DNA from: JAAYJR01 sp964540755 | Lineage (GTDB): Bacteria; Bacteroidota; Bacteroidia; Bacteroidales; Prolixibacteraceae | NCBI GenBank assembly: GCA_964540755.1 | Contig: CAZIOB010000122.1 | Coordinates: 21,951 to 85,950, forward strand | DNA length: 64,000 nucleotides | Reading direction: 5' to 3' | Part shown: positions 18,419 through 27,700 of the stretch, in pieces | Layout of the letters: every line of letters begins with the position of its first letter | How positions within the stretch are numbered: the stretch's first letter is position 1 | Made by a program: the position numbers and the translations under genes | The notes under the pieces: generated by a model | Database searches by the model: none | Seen by the model: the letters and a program-made list of their open reading frames with translations, nothing else | What the model was told of the DNA's origin: nothing

Positions 18419-18474
18419 TGCATCCATGGCATCGGAAGAATAAGTATTCTGTAAAGCAAATAAAAATCAATTTT

Positions 18475-19392
18475 ATGGCTACTCTCCAGGAAAAACAAAT
18501 GTTGAAAGAATTTGGATTCTCAGATCATGATCACCTCCAAAGATCTTTGAAAGTTTCTGCAAGAGAAGGATACAGGAATTATAAATTCAAATGGCGGCTG
18601 ATAATGAGGTCAAGATATAACGGCATCAACTCAAAAGTGAAAAATGACCTCATCAATTATTTTACCCGGTACGAGGATTATGTAATAATAAATCAAAAGG
18701 GTAATTTAACGGACTGGCCGGGTAAAGCAAAAGATCAGGCAGAATACCTGTTTGATCGTTTAGTATATCCATGGGCTCTGATAAAACACAACAGGCTTTT
18801 ATTTTCTGTTAAAGATCCCAAAAACACAATCTGGTTCAGGGCACTTACCCTGAAAGAATTATTTGAAGCTCTCGATATTTGCTATAAAGAATCTAAAAAA
18901 TCGGGTGCGAAAGTCAGGCCATGGAAATTAAGCCTTAAATGGAGCGAATGTGTCGCTTCCTATAATCAAAAAAGAAAAAAGGCAATTCTGTGGATAGGCA
19001 AAGATTATGACGTTGCACTGATGATTTGCGACAACATTATTTCAACATGGAATACGAAGTCAGGTGACTGGAAACCATGGAATAATTCATGGTCGAAACT
19101 GGCACATCAAAATCTGACCGGTATTAAGTACGGATATATTACAACCACAAAAAACCGGGGTGGACTAGTTGCAGGAATAACAGCAGGATTATCGGTATAT
19201 CCCGGATTTTTGAAAAGGGATATGAAATTCAGTGATGTGACAAATTTTGTATTCAATGAAGGACTAACTGGCATGAAACAAGCTGCTTTTATTTTGGCAA
19301 CCGCTTTTGCAGTGGGTGGATCTAATGCAGCTAAAATAATAAACGGATTTCATCAGCAGTACGGGATCCCTAAATGGTGGCAAAAAAAATAG
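18475..19392 (+). CDS. Uncharacterised T6SS cassette protein X1 (candidate effector)
   Basis: A 305-residue basic, soluble protein with no signal peptide or membrane segment that I can see. I do not recognise the family. It is a diverged paralogue of X2 (21868-22899). Shared blocks are a YEDY segment near 63, a DP..IWFRA block near 113, LxWxECV near 153, DYDxALxIxDNIxSTW near 176, GDWxPW, a C-terminal FxDVxNFV and VGGSxAxKII near 280. Always being third after vgrG and PAAR suggests an effector or adaptor for that spike. No toxin motif or adjacent immunity gene is visible. The start at 18475 is chosen by alignment with X2; an upstream frame from 18415 adds 20 unlikely residues. Confidence 0.7.
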   Translation: MATLQEKQMLKEFGFSDHDHLQRSLKVSAREGYRNYKFKWRLIMRSRYNGINSKVKNDLINYFTRYEDYVIINQKGNLTDWPGKAKDQAEYLFDRLVYPWALIKHNRLLFSVKDPKNTIWFRALTLKELFEALDICYKESKKSGAKVRPWKLSLKWSECVASYNQKRKKAILWIGKDYDVALMICDNIISTWNTKSGDWKPWNNSWSKLAHQNLTGIKYGYITTTKNRGGLVAGITAGLSVYPGFLKRDMKFSDVTNFVFNEGLTGMKQAAFILATAFAVGGSNAAKIINGFHQQYGIPKWWQKK

Positions 19393-19687
19393 GATAGTAC
19401 GAAAAAAATCTCCTTGCTTTTTAAGATAAATTTTTGTAGCTTACAAAATAAAACAATCATTTATCAAAAAATCAACACACAAGAATGTGTGTAAAATACT
19501 CTATAATAGAGAAAAACTTCTCGTTATGCTTTTAAATTTATAATTAGTCCAATTTTAAATAATTATAAAAATATCAACAAATTCAACAACTCCTGCGCTT
19601 CATTTATAAAGGGTAAGATCATACCAGTGAATAGCCTTTTATCCCTTTTAAAAGTAACATTTTTAATAAATTCAAAAGATTCTTGAC
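19393..19687 (+). other. Structured intergenic region before vgrG2
   Basis: No gene is seen. Three short inverted repeats follow one another: ACACAC/GTGTGT at 19475-19492, CTCTAT/ATAGAG at 19499-19511, and GAGAA/TTCTC just after (19510-19523). The stretch 19449-19537 also resembles, more weakly, the promoter-like element seen at 23955 and 53312. ATAAAGGGTAAG near 19609 recurs near 15976, ahead of vgrG1. The region probably holds the end of cassette 1 and a promoter for cassette 2. Confidence 0.4.
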
Positions 19688-21502
19688 ATGCCCATTCTTA
19701 CAGAGATTGATATTTTAATCAATCAAAAACCATTTAAAAAATTTCACCGGGTTTCAATAAACCAAAACCTTTATAGTATAGACACATTTGAAATTACATG
19801 CCGTTATGATGCCCTTGAAGAACTTGATAGTTTTTTAATCGAGAAATCAAAAAATTATCTCGGATTGCCTGTTGTTATCCAAACAAAAATAAAAATAAAG
19901 GATGAGGATAAGGATGGTATTACTTTCAGGGGTTTTGTGACCGGGATTCAAAGTTCAAGAAGTGGAATGACTGATTATGATGAAGTAATTATTTCAGGTG
20001 GAAGTTCGGAAATAGCGCTTGACAGAAAGCCACACAACCGTGCTTTTCTGGATAAAACTCTTGAAGAAATTGTAAAAGAAGTATTTAAAAAATATGAATT
20101 TTCGTCGAAAGTATCTCCCAGGAACAAAGAACGATTTCCATATATCGCACAGTTTGAAGAGAGTGATCTTGAATTCGTAAAACGTTTATCAATTCGTTAT
20201 GGCGAATGGTGTTTTTTTAACGGACAGGAATTTATTTTTGGAGAAATGCCGGTTGTTGAAAAATCACTTACAATTGGATATGACCTTAAAGATTTCAAAT
20301 ACGGGTTAAGGGTTAGTCCTGTTAAATTTGATCTCCATTGTGTTGATTCTTTGCAACCAGAGGTTTACAGATACAAATCAGGCAACAGCAAAATTGAATC
20401 AAATCTCAACATGTACGGAAAACACGCTCTCAAAATGTCAAAAAAAATGTACACGGAAAGGGGCACAGATTATTATGAACACTTAAATGTTCCGGAAACT
20501 GATTGTCAAAAAGGGCTAAATCTGGTTGGGGAGCTTGAAGAAACCGCCGATGCAGTGAGACTTACGGAGTTGTCAGGCACATCAACAAATGGATTTCTTA
20601 ATCCCGGAGTACAGGCAAAAGTAACTTGCATTAAACAAGATCGTAAAGTAAAAATGGATTACGGAAAATATCTGATAACTTCAGTTATTCATGAAATGGA
20701 CAGTAACCTTGATTATGAAAACAATTTTGCTGCCATTCCTGCTGAAACATCCATACCGGAAGATACAGATCCATATTTTGTAAGGACTTCCTCTAACCAA
20801 TTAGGCATGGTTATGGATAATAAAGATCCGGAAAAAATTGGCAGAGTAAAAATTAGTTTTTGGTGGATGCAAACCAAACAAACTACACCCTGGATAAAAA
20901 TAGCACATCCGTACACTGGTAAGGAGTATGGTTTTTATTTTGTACCTGCTGTCAATACTCAGGTATTAGTCGGATTTGAAGATGGAGACGTAGAAAAACC
21001 CTACTGCATGGGCTTCCTTTATAATAAAAATGGCAAACCCGACCCGGCATGGGTCGGAAACAGGGATAAAGATTTTGCAAAAATTCATGCCATCAGAACA
21101 TCTACAGGAAATACCATTGAATTTCATGACTCCGATGGTGGAGAAAAAATAACTATCTATGACAGTAATGATAAAAACAGGATCACACTGGACAGCACTA
21201 ACGGTACGCTTACTATTCATTCAGACGGCACACTGAATCTTGATGCATCAAAAATAAATTTAAAAGCGGAACAAGAAATTAACTTTTCATGTAAAAAAAA
21301 TATTGCCATTGATGCTAAAGGAAATCTGGAGCTTAAATCCAACGGTGAAACGAGTATGAGCACTATTAAGGATTTGAAAATAACCGGAGACAACGTTTCC
21401 CTGGGTGCAATGTCAAAGATAAAAGCTACTGCAAGCGCTTCAGCCGAGATCAATGCAGTCGGTAACACAGTGATTAAAGGAGCTGTTGTTCAAATTAATT
21501 AA
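19688..21502 (+). CDS. tssI: T6SS spike protein TssI2 (VgrG)
   Basis: A 604-residue VgrG and close paralogue of TssI1. It has the same gp27-like base, the OB domain with GRVKISFWWMQTKQTTPWIKI near 388, and GFEDGDVEKPY near 436. After about residue 500 the needle is different: it is rich in short charged strands (LDASKINLKAEQEINF and so on) before converging again on IKGAVVQIN at the C-terminus. The pattern is a recent duplication of the base with a swapped or fast-evolving needle, expected if each spike selects its own partner proteins. Confidence 0.95.
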   Translation: MPILTEIDILINQKPFKKFHRVSINQNLYSIDTFEITCRYDALEELDSFLIEKSKNYLGLPVVIQTKIKIKDEDKDGITFRGFVTGIQSSRSGMTDYDEVIISGGSSEIALDRKPHNRAFLDKTLEEIVKEVFKKYEFSSKVSPRNKERFPYIAQFEESDLEFVKRLSIRYGEWCFFNGQEFIFGEMPVVEKSLTIGYDLKDFKYGLRVSPVKFDLHCVDSLQPEVYRYKSGNSKIESNLNMYGKHALKMSKKMYTERGTDYYEHLNVPETDCQKGLNLVGELEETADAVRLTELSGTSTNGFLNPGVQAKVTCIKQDRKVKMDYGKYLITSVIHEMDSNLDYENNFAAIPAETSIPEDTDPYFVRTSSNQLGMVMDNKDPEKIGRVKISFWWMQTKQTTPWIKIAHPYTGKEYGFYFVPAVNTQVLVGFEDGDVEKPYCMGFLYNKNGKPDPAWVGNRDKDFAKIHAIRTSTGNTIEFHDSDGGEKITIYDSNDKNRITLDSTNGTLTIHSDGTLNLDASKINLKAEQEINFSCKKNIAIDAKGNLELKSNGETSMSTIKDLKITGDNVSLGAMSKIKATASASAEINAVGNTVIKGAVVQIN

Positions 21503-21531
21503 AATTCTTAGCCGTTTTAAATTCATCAATA

Positions 21532-21831
21532 ATGCCACCAGCAGCCAGAGTAAATGATATGCATGTTTGCCCGATGCAAACGCCGGGAGTCCCGCCAATT
21601 CCACATGTCGGTGGACCGATCTTACCTCCCGGTTGTCCTACTGTCATTATAGGAGGCCAGCCGGCAGCACGTATGGGAGATATGGCCACCTGCACAGGGC
21701 CTCCTGACACAATTGCACAAGGCTCCGCAACAGTTATGGTCGGAGGCAGGCCGGCAGCACGTATGGGAGACGTTACAGTCCATGGGGGTTCAATTGTTGC
21801 AGGATGCCCGACGGTAATTATAGGAGGCTAA
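21532..21831 (+). CDS. PAAR-domain spike tip protein 2
   Basis: A 99-residue PAAR protein nearly identical in plan to PAAR1, with MPPAARVNDMHVCPMQTPG, GGPILPPGCPTVIIGGQPAARMGD, VMVGGRPAARMGDVTVHGG and GCPTVIIGG. The main difference is three fewer residues in the middle (PPDTIAQGSAT in place of PPVIINTIITGSAT). It starts 29 bases after vgrG2 and should cap TssI2. Like PAAR1 it has no fused toxin. Confidence 0.92.
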   Translation: MPPAARVNDMHVCPMQTPGVPPIPHVGGPILPPGCPTVIIGGQPAARMGDMATCTGPPDTIAQGSATVMVGGRPAARMGDVTVHGGSIVAGCPTVIIGG

Positions 21832-21867
21832 AAGAAAAGTAATTGCATAACCTACATAAACATAGTT

Positions 21868-22899
21868 ATGGGCTCTTCAGAAAAAAAAATATCAGGACAA
21901 GATCTGAAAATGCTTAAAAATTTTGGGTTTAAGGACTATAATAATTTGCATAAATACTTTAATATTCTAAGGTACGGCATCACTGACAGAACCAAAGTCT
22001 ATGATTTCAGATGGCGGTATATAATTATATCAAAATATAAGAATTATAATTCTCCTGTAAAAAAAGAACTAATCAAATTTCATTTAGAATATGAAGATTA
22101 TTTACTGAAGCACCGTTCCGGAAGAAAATGGGGATTGCCGCCCAAAACAATCAAACAGATGGAGTTTCTTTTTGACAAACTTCAGCGGCCATGGATATTA
22201 TCAAAGAAATATAATTACAAAAATCTTTATATAATCAGTGATCCTAATAAAAATATATGGTTCAGGGCTATAGATAATTATCAAATGATCACTGCAGCTG
22301 ATATCTGCTACATAGCATCTCCCAGATTCGGCACAAAAACAAAACCCGAACCAACATATAAATGTACACTTAACTGGAACGAGTGTGTAAATACTTACAA
22401 AAAGGTAAGGAATAAAGGAACGCTTTGGGTGCCGGAAGACTATGATACTGCTTTAATTATAAGTGACAATATTACTTCAACATGGGATTCAAAAAAAGGA
22501 GACTGGGAACCATGGCAAAAAAACAGATGGCTCATCAAGGCACATAATGCTAACAGATATATCAACCAGGCTGCTCTCAGACACGGACATCAATTATATT
22601 CCGGTAGTTGGGCAGAGATACCGAGAAAGATATATCAAAAAGCAAAACAGCCATTACCAAAAAGAAACGTAAATTTTCATGATGTTGCAAATTTTGTCCA
22701 TAAAGAAGCACTTAAAGGCATTGGAGTAGCCTCCTTTCTAATAAGGTTAGCATGGTGTGTAGGAGGCTCACGTGCAGGAAAAATAATAGGCAGTTATGTA
22801 AAAGCACATGGTTTGAAAGAATACTGGAAAAATCCGAAAAACTCAAAACATATACCGGGAAACTCAAGAGCAGGAAAAATAATACACAGCTCCAGGTGA
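21868..22899 (+). CDS. Uncharacterised T6SS cassette protein X2 (candidate effector)
   Basis: A 343-residue paralogue of X1, also basic, soluble and of unrecognised family. The conserved blocks listed for X1 are present (YEDY near 73, IWFRA near 131, LNWNECV near 170, DYDTALIISDNITSTW near 193, GDWEPW). Between the central and C-terminal blocks the two proteins differ strongly. X2 has a C-terminal extension of about 20 residues in which the conserved GGSRAGKII motif recurs as GNSRAGKII. That repeat is visible in the DNA (22764-22793 and 22858-22889) and points to a small internal duplication. No immunity-like gene follows; tssN begins 128 bases on. Confidence 0.7.
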   Translation: MGSSEKKISGQDLKMLKNFGFKDYNNLHKYFNILRYGITDRTKVYDFRWRYIIISKYKNYNSPVKKELIKFHLEYEDYLLKHRSGRKWGLPPKTIKQMEFLFDKLQRPWILSKKYNYKNLYIISDPNKNIWFRAIDNYQMITAADICYIASPRFGTKTKPEPTYKCTLNWNECVNTYKKVRNKGTLWVPEDYDTALIISDNITSTWDSKKGDWEPWQKNRWLIKAHNANRYINQAALRHGHQLYSGSWAEIPRKIYQKAKQPLPKRNVNFHDVANFVHKEALKGIGVASFLIRLAWCVGGSRAGKIIGSYVKAHGLKEYWKNPKNSKHIPGNSRAGKIIHSSR

Positions 22900-23027
22900 T
22901 TTTATATCTCAATGGTATTCAAAATAGAAAAATCAACTTTTACATCTATTATAACACACTAAATATAAATATGTCTTGAAAAATCGCTTATTCTTTCCTA
23001 TTTTTATAAAAAATAAAACTACTGCAA

Positions 23028-23930
23028 ATGAGCGGAACAAGTCTGGCACTGAAAATCGGCAGCCTGGTACTCGGACTGGGTACTTTTTTTATAATGTTTA
23101 AAAAAGTGAAAGGATTAAAAAGATACGGCTGGTCCAGTCTTTTTTATGTCCTGGTAGTTTCACTGCTAATATCGGCATCTTCACTTTTCCTTTTCCTCAA
23201 ACCCAATATGGGTGAAATGACCATAATAATATTTGCCCAGTTAATTATTATTTTCCTTGGGACGTTGCATGTATTCCTCTCAAAAAAATTACTTCCCTGG
23301 TATCAGGAACATACCTTTGGAATGCAATTGGTTTTTATAATCTGCATCCTTCTCTTTGGCTATTTCTTTTTTAACATGGCTTTTACTTTTTTGGCCGACC
23401 CGGCTGTTGAATTTGTATGGTACCTGTCATTACTGTGGTTTCTGGTTCCTGTGATTCTTGATCAAACTATAATTAAACTTCTTGAAGTGCCACCTAAAGA
23501 ATATAAAAGCTGGAAATACCCCCTTAATGTCACAATTGAGGATCCGAGTGACCAGGAGATGGAAAATCCCGTGGTCATAAGCTTTGTATTTAAAAAAAAT
23601 AATTCTGTTGATGAAGTTACAACATTCAGGGCAAAAGCCCCGCTGGCAATGTCGCTCGGCAGACTCTTCTATTTTTTTATTAATGATTATAACAGCCGGC
23701 ATCCGGAGGCTCCCGTTTCATTTACCAATAAAAATAATAAACCGGATGCGTGGATTTTTTTCAAATTAAAAAGCAAATTTTTAGGACTAAAAATAGCTCT
23801 TGATCCGGATAACACGATCTCAGCAAACGGAATAAGAGAAAATGATGTATTACTATGCAGCAGAGCCGTTAATAATGAAGAAGAACAGGCAAACCAGGTT
23901 GTTGACAGTAAAGACTCTGTTAACGGTTAA
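23028..23930 (+). CDS. tssN: T6SSiii membrane-complex protein TssN
   Basis: A 300-residue inner-membrane protein. Five hydrophobic segments lie between residues 5 and 150, with charged loops such as FKKVKGLKRYG. A soluble C-terminal domain of about 150 residues follows (YPLNVTIEDPSDQEMENPVVI onwards), then an acidic tail. This layout and its place in the locus match TssN of Bacteroidota T6SSiii, which links the Bacteroidota-specific membrane complex to the baseplate. Canonical TssJ, TssL and TssM are absent from this window, as expected for subtype iii. Confidence 0.82.
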   Translation: MSGTSLALKIGSLVLGLGTFFIMFKKVKGLKRYGWSSLFYVLVVSLLISASSLFLFLKPNMGEMTIIIFAQLIIIFLGTLHVFLSKKLLPWYQEHTFGMQLVFIICILLFGYFFFNMAFTFLADPAVEFVWYLSLLWFLVPVILDQTIIKLLEVPPKEYKSWKYPLNVTIEDPSDQEMENPVVISFVFKKNNSVDEVTTFRAKAPLAMSLGRLFYFFINDYNSRHPEAPVSFTNKNNKPDAWIFFKLKSKFLGLKIALDPDNTISANGIRENDVLLCSRAVNNEEEQANQVVDSKDSVNG

Positions 23931-23954
23931 GAGAGATACTATTAATTTTTATAA

Positions 23955-24025
23955 ATGAAACAAGCATAATTGAAAAATAATCCGGGAGTGCGATAAAATG
24001 CAAGTTCCAAATTATACCTTTAAAA
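23955..24025 (+). promoter_or_regulatory. Promoter-like element A, shared with the region upstream of the second propeller gene
   Basis: This stretch and 53312-53386 align over roughly 70 bases: ATGAAACRAGC, then ATTKAAAAAT, GAGTGYGAT, AAATGCRARTTCCA and TACCTTTR. TACCTTTA at 24015-24022 fits the Bacteroidota -7 consensus, which would put transcription start near 24029 and give tssO a leader of about 50 bases. Confidence 0.5.
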
Positions 24026-24079
24026 GTGAACAATTTGAATCATATGTAATTTTTACTAAAAACATTAAATATAATACAG

Positions 24080-24715
24080 ATGAAACCGCTTAACAAAAAA
24101 GAACGTAACAAGGCATTTTTTAAAGTTGTGGGATTATTCCTGATAAGTTTCATAATTGCCCTTTTAGTGGGATTTACTACAATGAATACCGGCAGTCTGG
24201 CAGATAAACAGTCGAGAAGTGAGCTTCAAAAAATTAAAGACCATCTAAAATTTCAGGAAGAAATTTTTGCTCCTAATGTTAATGAGGCAACTTTATTGCT
24301 CGAAAAATTACCCAATTATAAAGATGAGGGTGAAAACAAAGAGGTGTTAAACCAGGATATTGCTGCCCTTGTAAGCAAAACAAAAAATGAAATCGCGGAA
24401 GAGGAATCGTGGGAAACAACTATGTATAAAAATGTTATTCAGGCATTGTCTGATCTCCAATTGGCATATAATGAGCAAATATCCCTAAGGGAAGAAATAG
24501 GCGATTCAGATGAAGCAACACAAAGATTACAGGATTGCATTAATGAAAGGAATCAACTCCAGAATCAGGTAAACACCTTAAAAGCAGGTGGCGGAGGAGG
24601 CGCCGATTGTGCCCAGTGTGAAAAAAATCTCAAGGATGCCCAACAAAAATTAAGGCAGTGTAACCTGGAGAATAAGGCGCTGAAACAGGAAATCGAGAGA
24701 ATAAGAAACCGGTGA
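24080..24715 (+). CDS. tssO: T6SSiii membrane-complex protein TssO-like
   Basis: A 211-residue protein with a basic N-terminus, one membrane segment at about 15-34 (VVGLFLISFIIALLVGF) and a mostly helical periplasmic part. The C-terminus has coiled-coil heptads from about 150, interrupted by a GGGGGA stretch and CAQC. Single-pass, coiled-coil proteins following tssN are TssO (or the similar TssP) in subtype iii systems. The CxxC pair and the later cysteine in RQCNLEN could form disulphides. It is the last plus-strand gene of the T6SS locus and converges on the PKD-repeat gene 76 bases away. Confidence 0.65.
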   Translation: MKPLNKKERNKAFFKVVGLFLISFIIALLVGFTTMNTGSLADKQSRSELQKIKDHLKFQEEIFAPNVNEATLLLEKLPNYKDEGENKEVLNQDIAALVSKTKNEIAEEESWETTMYKNVIQALSDLQLAYNEQISLREEIGDSDEATQRLQDCINERNQLQNQVNTLKAGGGGGADCAQCEKNLKDAQQKLRQCNLENKALKQEIERIRNR

Positions 24716-24791
24716 ATCTTTATCCATATGTTCCTTACTCCCGGGGCAGGCTGTCCTGCTAAGGGTAAAAAATTATTATAAATACTTCTTT

Positions 24792-27700
24792 TTAATTCAA
24801 CTTGCCAAAAGGATCGGTTTTTAGAATTATTGCCTGCTGCTTATTATTTTTTTTCTGAGTCCCGGTAATCAGATATCCCCCGTCACTTGCCCGGATAAGG
24901 TCCATGACAAACTGATCCCCTTCCATAGTAATATTCTCATACTTAATCAGAACTTCCCCCGTTTGATCAATCCAAAACAGGGAAATGTCATAGTCAACAC
25001 CATTATAAGCATGACTGGCAACAACATATCCATCTTCTATTTTGATCATTGATGGCTTGTATTTAAATATATCTTCTTTTTTAACCGGACAGGGAAGCAT
25101 ATTTGCACATTCAGTCGGTCCGCCATCACTGGAAATCAAAATAAAACTAATTTCGTAAATATCCCTGTTTTCAACATTCTCTTTAGCGCGCAAAACAGCA
25201 TAACCACCCTGATAAGACTCCTTGATATCACACCCTAATATATTCATTTCTGAACTGATTAGTTTCATCTCGCCATGCCCCCTCCGGTCTATTTTACCAA
25301 AAAGAATCATCATGGATGAATTTTCGTTTTCCTGCCAGTAACCTGTCAGCGCAAAACCACCGTCTCCTGTAGGGATAATATCAGTAGCCATCTTTTTCCC
25401 GACATACTTAAAAGTACGGTCAACAAGAGGAATGATTCTCCCTCTGTTATCTGTTTTCTGGAACATAATATCGACTGGATATCTGTCATTCAACATATTG
25501 GCAACCACGCCAATTTCATTGGTTCTGCCAAAAGCTATTTTCGGTGAAGCCAGGTCAGTTGCATAATTCTTATTCTGCATAAAAATTACATGATCTCCCT
25601 TCTTCAAAGAAGATCCTAATAACTGAACCAGCATCTTGCCTTCCTTATTAATACCAACAATCATAAATTCTTCTCCACTTGATAACGGAACAATATTATA
25701 TGCCTGATATTCAAGTTTTTCACTTTTAATAACTTTTCCACTATTATTAATTTTCAAGATTTCTGATTCCCTGCCCCGGTATCCGGTAATTATCAGATAA
25801 TCTTCATTTAAAGACACAGCAGAATAAGCATTCTCCGGATTTCCCCTGAGATCATCTGATTGCACAAAAGTGGAATAACTACTGACAAGTTTTATCTCTT
25901 TTGTAACTTTATGTCTTTCACCGGTCGGGGAATTAACTGCCTCCAGAGTGATGATATAATTACCGGGAACTTTATAGTAATGAGTAGGCGCCACTTCCGA
26001 TGATTCATTATTTTCCGAATCAAAATCTCCAAAATTCCATTTATAGGCGTCGGCATTAACAGAAAGATTTTTAAATCCGGCATTTACCGGCACATTGTCA
26101 TTCTCCAGGATAACTTCAAATTCAGCAACCGGCGGCTCCGGAGGCTTTCCTACCACAACTGTTCTTTCCGAAGTGCTCTTCTGGCCGGATTCTTCATTTG
26201 CAACTTCAAGAGTAACAGTATATTGACCAGCTTTTTCATATATATGTTCAGGTTCCTTTTCTGCTGATGAGTTTAAATTACCAGAGGCAGGATCTCCGAA
26301 ATTCCATGAATAACCGGTTGCATTTACCGAAGAATTTGAAAAAAGTACCTTAGCCGGCGCTGTTGCATTATTATTACGAACAGTGAATTCTGCAACAGGA
26401 GATATTGCCGGGGCAGTCAACTTATCTGTCTCCTCATTAAAGCCTGCTGTCGGCCTGACTGCAGGTTCTGTCGATCCTTTTATTACAACATAATCGATCG
26501 CGGTGCTTTCTTTGGTAAATCCCTGCCGCGAAGCTGTAAGCACCACTTTATACCTGCCTGCTTTTTTATAAGTATGAACAGGATTGGTTTTTCCTGATAT
26601 GTTCTCGCTTCCTGAATCGGGATCGCCAAAATCCCATTCATATTTTTCTGCATTTACAGAATTGTTTTCAAAAATTATTGTTGCAGGTCCCAGCACATTA
26701 TTGTTTTTTATTGAAAACACTGCATCAGGCGGCTTTGGCAACTCGCTTATTGTGATAACCTCTTTATACCTAACCGGCTTTTTCTGTCCTTCTGCCCAGG
26801 CAGAAAGTTCAACTTCATAATTGCCGGGACTGGAATAGAGATGCGCCGGGTCAGCCTCTTCCGAAGAATTCTTTGATCCTGAATCAGGATCATCAAAATC
26901 CCATTCAAATCTGGAAGCATTAACTGAAGTGTTCTTAAAGACCACCGTGGAAGGCGCCGTTTCGGATGACATAGTATAGATATATTTTGCTTCGGCAATT
27001 TGTTGTTGTCCCACAATAACATCCTTTGTAACCGTATCAGACAGCCCGCTAAAGTTGTTTCTGACAATGAGTCTGACATTATAAGTACCCGGGTTTTTAT
27101 ATTTGTACTTTGGATTTTCTTTATCAGATTCATTCTTTCTGCTGCCACTTGACGGATCACCAAAATTCCACTGGTATGTATCTGCATTAACAGATGAATT
27201 AACAAAATCAACCTTTGCCGGGGGCATTTGGTTATTTCCTTCAATTTTAAAATCAGCAATAACCGGATCATGAGTTTTAATTTCGATACTTTGATAATAA
27301 GTATTTTCAAGATTTAACCGGGTATTTCTGGCAGTTAGCGCAATAGAATATATTCCACCTTTTTTGTATATATGTGAGGGATCCTTCTCAAAAGAAATAT
27401 TCTCTCCAACGGAAGAAGGATCACCGAAGTTCCATTGATATTCATTAGCAAATGATGAACTATTGACGAAATCCACTTTGCAGGGAGCATAGCCTTTATT
27501 CCCCAGGGAAGCTATCTGAAAAACAGCACGCGGTTCATTTTCTTTATATGCAAATATATCAACATTTACATTTTTAATATCCCCTTCAAAATCATCTTCA
27601 TAATACCATACAATGGCTTTTTCTTTACCCGGGCTGATATTAGGACCAATATCACCGTAAGCTGTTGATGCCTTAACCTGTTTCCCCTCATAAGTAAGCA

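Noticed and set aside
16093..22899. Assembly artefact duplicating the vgrG cassette
   Set aside because: The copies differ throughout at the DNA level, especially in needle and X genes, so this is a true, older duplication.
26747..27310. A 187-codon open frame on the minus strand
   Set aside because: It lies wholly inside the PKD-repeat gene in another frame, and its protein is rich in Ile, Leu, Met and Arg with no domain pattern; it is a by-product of the repeat's base composition.
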